Origin: Myotis daubentonii
Lineage: Eukaryota; Chordata; Mammalia; Chiroptera; Vespertilionidae
Direction: 5' to 3'
Length of the DNA: 64,000 nucleotides
NCBI RefSeq assembly: GCF_963259705.1
Contig: NC_081849.1
Location: 58,996,093 to 59,060,092 of the forward strand
Below the pieces are notes generated by a model. That model was not told the origin of the DNA. It saw only the letters and a program-made list of their open reading frames with translations, and did not search any database. Position 1 is the first letter of the stretch, and each line of letters starts with the position of its first letter. Positions 1 to 10,635 of the stretch are shown here, piece after piece. The position numbers and the translations under genes are program-made.

Positions 1-325
1 TTCGCTATATTCGTTCTTTAACATCCCTGTGACTATTTTGTAAATACCAAGTTATCTTCTTAATCCCTTCACTTTTTCCATACAGTTCCTAACCCTCTCC
101 CCTCAGGCAACCATCAATCTATTCTCTGTGTTTATGAGTCTGTTTCTTTTTGGTTCATTTATTTTGTTTTTTAGATTCCACATATAAATTAAATCATATG
201 ATATTTGTCTTTCTCTGACTGACTTATTTCACTTGGCAATAATACCCTGTAGGTCCATCCATGCCATTGCAAATGGTAAGATTTCATTCCTTTATGACCC
301 AGTAATATTCCATTTGATCTACATT
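1..325 (-). mobile_element. LINE-1 3'-UTR fragment, antisense
   Basis: The sequence reads as the reverse complement of an older mammalian L1 3' UTR. Recognisable blocks in order are the ATTCCACATATAA segment, a TTTGTCTTTCTCTG segment, TTATTTCACTTGG, GGTCCATCCATG and, at the end, AATATTCCATT. It runs off the left edge of the window, so its full length is unknown. No ORF2 coding sequence is preserved. It lies in the HDAC9 intron before the first visible exon. Confidence 0.8.
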
Positions 326-574
326 TTAAAGATCACAAGCAATAAAAATATTTTAGCATGCACTCATGTACATAAATATGATATAGACATATAAAAATAT
401 AAACTATATATTTACAAATTATAATTGTACCACTCTTATCAATGTATTATGTTATAAAACGTGTATAAAATAGAAATTAACGAAGTTGAGACAAAAGTCA
501 AATCAACATTGTAAATAAATATTTTTATAAGTGAATGAGATAGAAACCTTTTGTACTATGATGAAAAAAGTGTT
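326..574. other. AT-rich intronic sequence, nothing recognised
   Basis: AT-rich sequence between two antisense L1 fragments. I see no gene, RNA or clear repeat in it; it may be decayed L1. Confidence 0.5.
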
Positions 575-1078
575 ATTTTTAACAAGTTTATAGAGATATA
601 ATTCACATAAGTTAACTCATTTCAGCATATAACTCAATGGTTTATAGTTTATTCACAGAATTGTGCAGCCATCAACATAGCCAATGTTGGAACATTTCCA
701 GTCCCCACCAAAAGAAACTGTTCCGATCAGCAATAATTACCCACTGCCCCCACCTGGACTCTAGGAAACCACTAATATACTTTCTGTCTCCATAAATCAG
801 TCTATTCTGAACACTTTATGTAAATGGAATTCTACAATATGTGGTCTTTTGTGACTGTCATCTTTCACTTAGCATAATGTTTTCCAGGGCTCAACCACGC
901 TAGGGTCCTTTATTACTTTTTTTCTTTCTAATTTACACCACAGTATTATTAACTGTAGTCAACATGCTGCACCTTAAATCCCTAGGACTTATGTAATCTA
1001 AAGCTGGAAATCTGTACCTTTGAGCGCCTTTATTGATTTTGCACCCCACCCTCCCAATCATTAGCCTGTTCTCTGTGG
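575..1078 (-). mobile_element. LINE-1 (L1M-type) 3'-UTR fragments, antisense
   Basis: Two adjoining antisense L1M-like 3'-UTR pieces. The first (about 575-917) holds TATAGAGATATAATTCACAT, TTGTGCAGCCATCA and TCACTTAGCATAATGTTTTC. The second (about 930-1078) holds ACAGTATTATTAACTGTAGTC and CCTTTATTGATTTTGCACCC-like sequence that usually starts such copies in antisense. The L1 similarity stops abruptly near 1078, where the CpG-rich block begins, and L1-like sequence resumes near 3415. Confidence 0.7.
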
Positions 1079-2321
1079 GCCCTGGGATCCTGGCAGAGAA
1101 CTGTGAGCAGTGGCTGCAGTTCCCATTCCTGCCTCTGGGTGGGGCTGGAGGTAGTCTCCGCGCCGAGGCTGGGACCGGAAATTCTTCCCGGAAGACCCGC
1201 GCCTGGTGGACGTGCACCTGGACAAGGATGCAGCAGGTGCCGCTTTCAACAACAGAGACTGCTGTTGGGGGCCGATGCGGATCTCTCCGCGCCTCACAAA
1301 GCTGGCCAACAGCGGCCTTGCAGAGGAAGGAGCTGGGGCGGGCAGAATTCTACACGCGCGCCTCGCTAAGGACATTAGGACAACATTCAAGAACGAGACG
1401 AACGGCGTGCAGCAGGGCTGGTGGGCCTCGGCTCCTCCTAAAACCAGGGAGTGAAGGCCAGGCCGAGTCCCTCTGTGTTTCGCAAGGAGCTGCACAACAT
1501 CCCAGATGGCACGACCAGGAGGCCCGGCGAGACGCCAGCATTTTGCAAGAACCGGGCTCCAGGGCGTGAGGACAGTGCTGGCGCTGAAGGCAAGTTCACC
1601 TTCCCCCACGCGCAGCACCGCCATGCTCGGGGAGCGTGGCCTCGGGAAGAAACCGGCTCCTGCCCGTGCCTCTAGGGAACTGGGCAGGCATCCCTGTTGC
1701 TCCCGAGGTGGGTGGTGGCGAGGGAGGGGACTGCTGTGTAAGGCCCGCGTCCCCACACGCAGGAGGCCGCTGGCACGTGGGCGTCCCCGTGGGGGCCTCC
1801 GCTCGCGTCCCACGTGCTGCTGGGGCCAAGGCAGAGGTCACCAAAAGGCAGCTCCGGGTGCTATGTAAACATTCCGAAATGGAGACCTGGCCTCCCTGGT
1901 GGAAGCGGCTGCAGCACCGTGGCCCCGGGGCCGGGTCTGCACTGGGTGCCCGCTGGCACCAGGCGCTGGCCCGCGGGTGGGTCGGGAAGCCACGGCCCCC
2001 AGGTGCGAACCCTTGGCGGTTTCTCGCGGCCTCCACGTGCTCGCTTCCCCTGGGCCTCTGCCCGAGGCCGGGCCTCCATTAGAGCCGGACTCCCCCGCCT
2101 GACCCGGGCCTGAAACGGGCTTCTGTGTTTTTCTCCCCGGAGAGAGGCCTTTGCAGCCCCTCGTTCCCAGTGAGGATAGACTACCCAATGCGTGTACTGT
2201 TTCTCAAATGTCTAAAGGCGTTGCTGCATTTTGCATTCATCTGGGAAGTCACGTAAAGGGTGGTGCAAGCCAGCTCGTGGCGCTGCCAGTGCCCTCACCC
2301 GGCCTGGGAGGGAGGTGGCCT

Positions 2322-2483
2322 GGGGAGGCCTGTGCACCCGGGAGGCCTGTGCACCTGGGGAGGCCTGTGCACCTGGGGAGGCCTGTGCACCCGGGGAGGC
2401 CTGTGCACCCGGGGAGGCCTGTGCACCCGGGAGGCCTGTGCACCTGGGGAGGCCTGTGCACCTGGGGAGGCCTGTGCACCTGG
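2322..2483. repeat. 18-bp minisatellite, about nine units
   Basis: Nine copies of AGGCCTGTGCACCNGGGG follow one another at a spacing of 18 bases (17 at two joins). Units alternate between CCTGGGG and CCCGGGG variants. In translation it gives artefactual six-residue repeats in every frame, which explains several long apparent reading frames here. Confidence 0.9.
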
Positions 2484-2623
2484 CTTCTGGAGCCAACCCA
2501 TCAGGTGACATTGAACAGGCGATGTTCCCAGCACAGCGCGAATGCCTCCCTCTTTCTGGCCATTCTCCCTGTTCTTTGTGTCGCCATGCAGTTCTGATAT
2601 TTCTGGGAGGTTTGAGACTCCAC

Positions 2624-2719
2624 TCTCCCTGCCCACCTGACACAGCAGACCCTGGGGCAACTAGATTTCGGTCTCCCTGCCCACCTGACACAACAGACCC
2701 TGGGGCAACTAGATTTCCC
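2624..2719. repeat. 48-bp tandem duplication
   Basis: The segment starting TCTCCCTGCCCACCTGACAC at 2624 is repeated almost perfectly at 2672, with a period of 48 bases and about two units. It lies in the CpG-rich block. Confidence 0.85.
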
Positions 2720-2950
2720 TTAAAACCTGCGGTCCGCACGCTGTGAGGACGGCCCTGGCCCCACAGGGACTGTCAGGGTCTGGGGGACGGGAGACTGGGA
2801 CTGCAGCTCTTTGCTTCTTGGCCTCAGGCCTCCAGGGCGCTGCGCACACTGACCACGTGGGCTGCCCACAGGTAGGTCAGAGGCTCAGACACCTCTAGTT
2901 CCATTTGATTCTGGAAGCTTCTGCCTGTGCCCTTTTTTCCTTCACCGATA

Positions 2951-3414
2951 ACCTCATGAACCAAGTTCTCCAGCACCTAAGACGCACCATTCTTCTTTTT
3001 AACATACAGCTCTGTTGTATATTAAATGTTTGGCATCCACAGCCTTTCTATAGAACACATTAGCTACGGCCCAGCTGGGGAGGAGGGCAGCCACTGTTGG
3101 CCTGTGGGGTGTGCCCTGTGAGGACTGCTGGCTGCTTAGCACTGTTTGCTCTGCGATCTTGACATAATAGATAGGTTTGTGTTTTTCTAAATTTAAATAT
3201 ATTAAGACTGGATTCACTAAAATTTATTCTAAGAGAATATTTTGACTTTCATATTTGTTTTAGGTATCTGTGTTTCATCAGATTACAGTTTAATGCCTGT
3301 TTCACCTGAAAATAGCATATGAGATTGTGTATTTATGAATGAGCAAAACAAACAAAAACTTACTTTTTAGAAGTTGGGTAGTGTTAATAGATGAGTATAC
3401 CATATTTTATTTCT
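2951..3414. other. Intronic sequence, nothing recognised
   Basis: Ordinary-looking sequence between the CpG-rich block and the next antisense L1. I see no gene, RNA or repeat I can name. Confidence 0.4.
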
Positions 3415-5620
3415 CTTTCAGTTGATGGACATTTGGGTTGTTTCTACTTTGGGCTACGAGGAAACAGTGTTTCTATGAACATTCATGTATACGTTTTTGT
3501 GGGACATATATTTTCATTTCTTAGTTGTTTGTATTTTGGAAATTGGCTGTCTTTTGGTAGCTCTACGTTGAACTTTTTGTTCCAGGCTCTAGGTTTGCGA
3601 GTGGGAGTATAAGAGTGTAGTTAGGTTTCTCTTCACAGGCAGCTGGCGTCCAGTAGTCTCTCTTGGTCCAAGTCTGCATGGATATCTATGCTTGTTTATT
3701 ATAACTACACACCTACCACTTACCATATTTAACCACTTAAAAGTGATACTGTAATACAGGATAATATTTCAAACTTTTAAAACAGAATTAAAATGTATGT
3801 TCATTAGGCAGTTTATAAAATATAGGTCAGCCAAAATGAGAAAATATTAATCAATCAATCCTAGTGTCAGTATTTAGAAATAATTGCTGTTAAATGTCTT
3901 TGTTTCTTTAGATATTTTCTTAAAGTTTGCACATTTGAGTATTCTGTTCCAAATCCTCATTTTAAGTTCCCAGTTTACATCCTTCTGCACTAATTTCTCA
4001 GTCTCTTCAGTATCATTTTTTTATCATTTAAATGTATTTAATAATAATACCTTGAAATTCTAAAGACAAAGTATACTTAATTGTATGTGTTATTATATTA
4101 ATTTATCTATCAGTGAAAGTTGGTACAAATTAATGGATATCTTATGAGTATCCATTATATTCAGGTATTTAAACTTATTTTTAAAAATATATTTTCATAC
4201 TTTATTTTCTCCTTTACTTTTACATTTCTAGATTTCTTTATTCTCTCTCACTTATTTTTTCTTTCTGTATTTTCCAATGAATGTTTGTTCCTTCTCTACA
4301 AAAATGTAGTTTTCAATAAAAACCATTTGTAGGCCATAATAATATCGATGTTTTGTATGTGCCAATGTATTATATATTTTAAAATATATTAATATACAGA
4401 GAAAGTAATAAAGATTATAATGATTAACATCCATAACATCTAGCTTGAGACATAAAACAGAATAAATACAATTGGTATTTCCTATATATTTCTCTCCTAT
4501 TTCATCTTGTTCCATTCCTTCTCTTCTGAATTTGCCTTTCACTTTTCTCATGTATTTCTTCATATTTTTATGTTAGCATATTTTTTCAAACAATATCATG
4601 TTCACTTGCACATTTTTAAATGTAAGTAATTATCTTTACATACATTCTCTTGGTTGCTTTTCTTTCACTCACTATTTTTACTGTAGATTTACTTTCCATC
4701 TTCACTTTTACTAAATGTCAGCTGGCTGTTCTTTTAAGTGAATATAGCAATTTAGTCTCCTATAAGCACTCTGAGCTTCTTTTGCCCTATATTTTCACTA
4801 GTGCTTGGTATTATAAGATCTTTCATTTTCTGATCAGTCTGATTAATATAAAATGGTATTTCATGTTGGTTTTAATTTGTATTTTATTGATTACCAGTGG
4901 AGTTGTTTCTATTGATATGTTTGTTGGATTATTAAAATTTCTGTGAATTTTTTTGTTTGAACCTTTTGTTCATTTCTCTGATCCTATTTGTTTTTAGAAT
5001 TTGTGTTGTAGACATTAAACATTGCTTTATGTCATGTCTGGCAAATATTATCCCTACTTTTCTGGCTTATGATTTTAAAAGGTATTTGAATTCCTTCCTA
5101 AAGATTAGAATGCATTTTACATTTCAGTTTTTAAATCCACTTTCACTTGTTTTTTTTTTCGGTTTTTTTTCCCCAGGTAATATAAGGCAGGTATCTAAAC
5201 TCATTGTTCCCCTTATGGATAACCATTGCCCTGACTCACTGATTGACATCCCTTGTTTATCTCCTACTCTGTAGGTCATCTCTGTTACATATTAAGTTTC
5301 CATATGCTCAATCTGCTCTGGGCTCTCTATTCCATTCGTCTATTTTGTATAATACCCTGTGGTCCTAAATGGTTTAGCTTTTAGTATGTATAAATATCTG
5401 GTTGGGCCTTAGTCTTTATTTCCAAAATTCTTTTGGCTATTCCCTCCTTTCCTCTCCTATACAAAATGTAGAGTCAGCTTAGGATTTCCAGAAATATAGT
5501 TTAATTTGTGAAGAACTGTTATGCTTATGATATTGATTCTTTCTGTCCCAGAATATAATGTATCTTTTCATCCACTTACTTTACATTTCTGACTATAGTG
5601 TGGTGAGAGTACACGCTCTG
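3415..5620 (-). mobile_element. Old LINE-1, antisense, 3' UTR into ORF2 end
   Basis: Antisense L1-like sequence. It starts with the GTTGATGGACATTTGGGTTG block, followed by TATGAACATTCATGTA, which normally follows AATATTCCATTGTA in L1 antisense sequence. Further right, AAATGGTATTTCATGTTGG and GTTTTAATTTGTATTT match the middle 3' region. The 5320-5560 part (CTATTCCATTCGTCTATTTT, CTTTTGGCTATTCCC, ATATTGATTCTTTC) matches the ORF2/3'-UTR junction. It is highly diverged and has no intact ORF. Borders are approximate, and parts of 3600-4650 are too decayed to assign. Confidence 0.6.
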
Positions 5621-5639
5621 TATGATATTAATTCCTATT

Positions 5640-6040
5640 TTTTTCAGTAAATATATATAACAAAAAACTTACCATTTTAACCATTTTAAATGTATAGTTC
5701 AGGGGCATTAAGTATGTTCCCATTATGTGACCATCACCACTGTTTATCTTCAGAAATTTTTCATCTTCCCAAATTGAAATTCTGTATCTATTAAACAATA
5801 ACCCTCCATTTCTCACTCTCAACCCCTGACAGCCACCACCTACTTTCTGTCTCTGAATTTAACTACTCCAGTATGTCATATAAGTGGAATTACAAAGTAT
5901 TTGTTCTTTGTGGCTGGCTTATTTTTCTTAGCATACTGTCTTCAAGATTCATCCATGTTGTAGAACATGTCAGAATTTCCTTCTTTTTTAAGCTGAATAA
6001 TATTCCATTGTAAATATTAATTTCTTAAGTTTGTTGACAG
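5640..6040 (-). mobile_element. LINE-1 (L1M-type) 3'-UTR fragment, antisense
   Basis: A separate, better preserved antisense L1M 3' UTR. Its blocks are TTACCATTTTAACCATTTT, TGTGACCATCACCACTG, CACCTACTTTCTGTCTCTG, TAGCATACTGTCTTCAAG, TTCATCCATGTTGTA and GCTGAATAATATTCCATTG. It represents a different insertion from the one ending near 5620. Confidence 0.8.
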
Positions 6041-6129
6041 TTGCTTTATTGTATTGGTCAATTTTTAAATCATTACATGTGTGCTTAAAAGAATATATGT
6101 TTATCAGTGGCAAATTCTAATATATCTCA

Positions 6130-6720
6130 AACCTAGTGAATTGTGTTATTTAAATTGCCTATAACCTCAATTGTTTTGTTATAAATTTGTTGTAACCCCA
6201 TTCCATGATGTGGATTTTTCAGCTTTCCTTTAGAGTTCTGCCAATTTTTGCTTTTTACCTTCTGAGCCTATGTTATTAGGTTTAGGAAAAAAATTGGTTG
6301 AGTTTTTGTGCTACTTATTTCATATGTACCCTTATATGGTCTCTAATATTTTTCAACTGAAGTTTATTTTGTCTGTTTTACCATGCCTGCACAAGGCTTT
6401 TGCTTTTTTTTGGTTTTGTTTTCCTTAGTATTTTTCTGATGTCTTCGAGGAACCTTTTAATTTATTCTTGCTCTGTCAAAGAAAATAGACTTCCTGTTTT
6501 TAAAATTTGATTTGACTGTCTCCATCTTTTAACTAGTAAGTTGAGTACATTCACATCAACTGTGTTTAGTGATAAATGGGGATTTGAGCTTTTTCAGAAA
6601 ATGCTTTTATTTTTTCTCCATTTATTTTTAGATTGCTTATTGGTTTTGCTTCTCTTTCAAAATCTTTTGTCTGCTTCAAAGTTATGCACATTATTTCCAT
6701 TTATTTACTAGTTACTTTTA
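6130..6720 (-). mobile_element. Probable LINE-1 ORF2 remnant, antisense
   Basis: Diverged sequence resembling antisense L1 ORF2, including the TGACTGTCTCCATCTTTTAAC and TTCACATCAACTGTGTTTAG blocks that precede the L1 'TTTAAGG' region. It may belong to the same insertion as 5640-6040. No coding capacity survives. Confidence 0.5.
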
Positions 6721-8989
6721 AATGATTAACATGTTTAACTTTAAAAGTCTAAAATTAACCAATATTGATTGCTACATCCATTCTGAATAATACAAAGATT
6801 TTAGAACATGTAAATTCCCACTAGCCTTTGGCATCTTAGAAGATAACCTTAGGCATATTTATGATTCTAATTTTCTATAAAAGCAAGACTTTGGAAATTC
6901 AAAACACTGCAAACCAGAAAGAAAACTCAGTTTGCTCAGAACTCCAAACAAGGAGGAAAATATACTTTAAAGACGTGGCTTTAGAAATAGAATTTTATTT
7001 TTTCCTAATTATTTTTCATGATCTTCTTTCTTTTACTGTGAGCTCATATCCTTTATTAAACTACTTCAGATAATTCAGATTACTTCAAAGATTAAACACT
7101 ATAATTGGTGATTTCTGTTCTTGATCTTGCAGAAATTGCATGATGATATTGATTATAGGACACAATGAGTAACCACCCAGAAGTCTGGAAGAATATGAAA
7201 CCATCCAGAACAAAGTGAAAACCCAGAGGCCATAAAATAGGTCCCTAAGCAGTGGCAACAAGAAAGCAAAACAAATCCAAACAGAAACAAAACCAAAATG
7301 ACTGCTATTATAAAAATAAAATAAATTTAAAAAGAACCTTGAAGTCTCCTTAGCCCAGGGGCTTTATGACCTCATATTTGCCATTAGTAAGTCACCCCCA
7401 ATAAATATTTTACTCTTATCAAGAACATTGTGTTCATCATACAGAGAGAACTTCAAGACGTATTCCTACTCATTTTCCAAGTAGATGGCAATGCTTATCT
7501 ACCATAATTTAGGAAGAATTTGGGCCCCAATCACACTGATGCCTTACTAGGCTTCATTGAAGAATTTATAAAATAGGTGCATAGTAACTCTTCTGTGAAA
7601 GTTGCATTTTTTATCAGGGGGAGGAGACAGATTATGTTCAGGCATAGAGGTGTTAGACAACTTCATATAACAAAAGATTGTCTTATACATCTCAATATAC
7701 TTGAGAGATTTACCTGAATCACAGTCTGGCAAAGTAATCAATCAAAACAAAGTTCCCAATTAACGAAAGACTAATATATGCATAAGGAACAGACTCAATA
7801 TTGCATATTTAAAAAGACAGTTTCATCAAAAATGCTTTTTGGAAGGAGGGGATGTTAATTATTCATTTAATGGGAAAACACATGTCCAGTGGCACTCAAT
7901 AGATGAAAGGTTAATTTGGGTATCCACTAATTTTTTAATAACAATAGATTCTGGACTGATTGACATTTTATTTTTCTGACAATTCAAGAGAGAAGCATCT
8001 TTCATATTTGCTAGAAGTATGGAAAATAACCAGAGATAAGATTATTTAATTAAAATTGCTAATAGAAAAAAAGGTTTAGTGAAACATTTTAATCAATTCC
8101 AGCTACAAATGAAAAAAAAAAATCTAAATTTTAAACCTCAAGAAGAATGCTTTTTTATTGTAAGGGAGGAGTAATCGCCATCAGAAATAAAAGTGGCCTA
8201 CCATTTTGTGATACTTTGATGACTAACATGCACCATAATAATGTGTGCTTTACTGGATTTGTCAAGTTTTCCCCTTTACATAAAAAGCCTTACTTAATTT
8301 GTGACAGCATATGATCATAGTCAACTCTTTTGAAAGTGAATAAACCCTTCTTTCTTCTATAGTTTTATTTTTCTGGCAGAAGCTTAAAAAAATATTTGAT
8401 CCATGTCTACTCTTAGGTCCAAAGATTATGAATCTGTCCTAATGAAGTGTCTGAAAGTTTCACCTGTTTATTTTAAATAACATTTACCATTTTTCTTAAA
8501 GTTTTAATGTAAGGGAAATGCAGAAAATTTAGAGACTGCATAAAAGTACAAAGGAAAAGCAATCCTCAAATCACTCATTTATTTCATTATTACTTGGCTG
8601 TAATACTAAATCATTTCAAGGTATTGTCGTCCTTTGATACTTTTTTTGTCTGTTATCTATTTTCTTATATTTTTCATCAACCATTCCTTGATTCTCTTAT
8701 GTTGTGATTGCTTATAATATGCTTTCTTGATTTATCTTATTTTATAGTGAGATCTTAAGGATGACCACATATCTCCTTTCTAGTCATTATTTTATTCTTC
8801 GTAGATTAACACCAGCTATGTGAAACACTGCATAGGAATATATGAGTCAATGGGCAAAGCTCATATCCTTATGAAACTTACTAGGGATAAAATGCTTGAA
8901 TTTTGGATAGCAGCATGAAAGATTAGGTGTCATGCTTAATTCCTTTCTCTGTGTTATTTACATGGAGTCCTTACAGTGTTGAGCAGGCA
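6721..8989. other. Intron, AT-rich, nothing recognised
   Basis: About 2.3 kb of AT-rich intronic sequence. I found no exon-like reading frame with splice sites and no repeat family I can name. Some of it is probably decayed transposon sequence. Confidence 0.5.
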
Positions 8990-9069
8990 TCTACACTAAT
9001 AAAAGAGCAAAATGGTAATTGACGTACAACGATACCCTTTTCATTGGCTAATCAGGGCTATATGCAAAT

Positions 9070-9152
9070 TAACTGCCAACTATGATTGGCAGTTAACTGC
9101 CAACTAAGATTGGCAGTTAACTGCCAACTAAGATTGGCAGTTAACTGCCAAC
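9070..9152. repeat. Tandem palindromic 24-bp array inside the Helitron
   Basis: Three full units and a partial one of AACTGCCAACTAAGATTGGCAGTT. Each unit is itself an inverted repeat (AACTGCCAA / TTGGCAGTT), and the junctions also form TTGGCAGTTAACTGCCAA. Sister Helitrons at 13365 and 20787 have only one or a fraction of a unit. Confidence 0.9.
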
Positions 9153-9520
9153 AAGATGGCGGTTAATTTGCATATGTAGTCACAATGCAGGGAGGCAAAA
9201 GGGAAAGCAGGAAGAAGCCCCCTGCCACTGACAGTGATCAGAAACCCAGGGGGGAGCTAAGAGCTGGGGGGCAGGGCAAAGGCGGCCCTGGGGCCGCCTT
9301 TGCCCTGCCCCCCAGCCATGATCAGAGAATCAGGCGCCTTTGCCGCCCTGGCCAGTGATAGCAGGAAGTAGGGGTGGAGCCAGCGATGGGAGCTGGGCAC
9401 GGTTGAAGCTGGCAGTCCCGGGAGCTAGGGGTCCCTTGCCTGGGCCTAAAGCGGAGCCCACAATCGCGGGGCCACTGCAGCTGCGGGTCCCCCCTGCCCG
9501 AGCCGGATGCCTCAGTCAGA

Positions 9521-10200
9521 GGCGTTAGGCCTGGGCAGGGGCGGAGCCTGCAACCACGGGGAGCTGGGGGTCCCCTGCCCAGGCCTGACACCTCTGCCAG
9601 AGGCCTCAGGCCTGGTCAAGGGGCCGATCCGGTGATTGGTGATCGGAGGGTGATGAGGGTCAACTCCTCTGGCCGAGGCATCAGGCCTGGGCGGGGGGCT
9701 GAGCCGGGGATTGGGGGGATATGATGGTCCCCTTGCCCAGGCCTGAAGCCTGGGTCAGAGGCGTCAGGCTTGGGCGGGGGGTGGAGCAAGCGATCAGAGG
9801 GAGATAGGGGTCCCCGGCCCAGGCATGATTCCTGGGCCAGAGGCCTCAGGCCTGGGCGGGGGCCAGAGCCAGTGATCTGGGTGAGATGGGGGTCCCCTGT
9901 CTAAGCCTGACACCTCTGGCGGAGGCGTCAGGCCTGGGCAAGGGGCCGATCAGGTGATCAGAGGGTGATGGGGGTCTACGCCTCTGGCTGAGGCATCAGG
10001 CCTGGGCAAGGGGCAGAGCCATCAATCGGAGAGTCTGGGGGTCCCCTGCCCAGGCCTGATGCCTGGGCCAGAGGCATCAGGCCTGGGCTGGGGGCAGAAC
10101 CAGTGATGGGGAGAAATGAGGGTCCTCTGTCAGAGGCGTCAGGCCTGGGCAAGGGGCCGATCCTGCGATTGGAGGTTGATGGGGGTCAACGCCTGAGGGC
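9521..10200. repeat. GC-rich VNTR-like array inside the Helitron
   Basis: The phrase TCAGGCCTGGGC recurs about nine times at intervals of roughly 60-85 bases, each followed by variants of AAGGGGCCGATC or GGGGGCAGAGCC and then GATGGGGGTC. Units are diverged and vary in length. The Helitron at 13365 has only about one such unit, so the array explains most of the size difference. Confidence 0.8.
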
Positions 10201-10283
10201 TCCCAGTATGTGAGAGGGGGCAGGCTGGGCTGAGGGACACTCCCCCCGCCCCAGTGCACGAATTTCGTGCACTGGGCCCCTAG

Positions 10284-10635
10284 TCCTATATAATAAAAGG
10301 CTAATATGCAAATTGACCAAACGGCGGAACGACCAATCTCTATGATGTGCACTGACCACCAGGGGGCAGATGCTCAATGCTGGAGCTGCACCCTGGTGTT
10401 CAGTGAGCTCCCACAGGCGGAGCACCGCTCAGCCAGAAGCTGAGCTCACAGCTGGTGAGCACAGTGGCAGTGGTGGGAGCCTCTCCCACCTCCCTGGCAG
10501 CGCTAAGGATGTCTGACTGCTGGCTTAGCCCCCCAAGGGCTCCCGGACTGCGAGAGGGCACAGGCCAAGCTGAGGGACCCACCTCCCTCCCTCCCCCTCC
10601 CCCGAGTGCACAAATTCCATGCACAGGGCCTCTAG
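10284..10635 (+). mobile_element. HeliBat-type Helitron, short non-autonomous copy
   Basis: It begins TCCTATATAATAAAAGGC and contains the ATATGCAAATTGACC block. It ends with the hairpin GTGCACAAATTCCATGCAC, then AGGGCCTCTAG and a following T. It sits immediately after the CTAG of the preceding Helitron, so the two form a head-to-tail pair. It has no coding sequence. It contains a CTCF-like core at 10356-10369 and a degenerate inverted one at 10385-10398. Confidence 0.93.
10356..10369 (+). promoter_or_regulatory. CTCF-core-like motif in HeliBat
   Basis: CCACCAGGGGGCAG fits the CTCF core consensus CCASYAGRKGGCRS at every position. A second, inverted site at 10385-10398 differs at two positions. 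The motif match is seen directly; binding is inferred. Confidence 0.5.

Larger units (their letters stand above)
1079..2950. other. GC- and CpG-rich block in the intron, identity unknown
   Basis: Within an AT-rich intron this 1.9-kb block is strikingly GC-rich, and CpG dinucleotides are frequent, especially between about 1150 and 2110. Several open frames cross it on both strands, but they overlap one another, lack any motif I recognise and look like the by-product of few stop codons in GC-rich DNA. Two tandem repeats sit in its right half (2322-2483 and 2624-2719). It could be an internal CpG island or promoter, a GC-rich insertion, or a decayed retrocopy; I cannot tell which. Confidence 0.6.
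8990..10283 (+). mobile_element. HeliBat-type Helitron, non-autonomous, expanded internal repeats
   Basis: The element starts with TC (TCTACACTAATAAAAGAGC) after a host A. It ends with the hairpin GTGCACGAATTTCGTGCAC, then TGGGCCCCTAG, with T following; these are the hallmarks of a Helitron (5' TC, 3' hairpin and CTAR, insertion between A and T). There is no Rep/helicase coding sequence, so it is non-autonomous and would need an enzyme in trans. At 1294 bp it is about twice the length of the related copy at 13365-14005, because it carries a palindromic 24-bp array (9070-9152) and a GC-rich array (9521-10200). A second Helitron abuts its 3' end directly. Confidence 0.93.

Noticed and set aside
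1061..1813. 250-residue minus-strand frame and overlapping plus-strand frames
   Set aside because: Many overlapping frames on both strands in CpG-rich DNA, none with a recognised motif or splice sites. Low stop-codon frequency explains them.
2322..2483. Regular repeats considered as a CRISPR-like array
   Set aside because: Units are contiguous without spacers and the genome is mammalian; it is a minisatellite.
2231..2746. Six-residue protein repeats rich in Ala, Cys, Pro and Gly
   Set aside because: They are a translation of the 18-bp minisatellite and appear in every frame.
4120..5274. Hydrophobic open frames that look like membrane proteins
   Set aside because: T-rich antisense L1 sequence gives Phe/Leu/Ile-rich translations; no start context or conserved motif. 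The same applies to 59398-60333.
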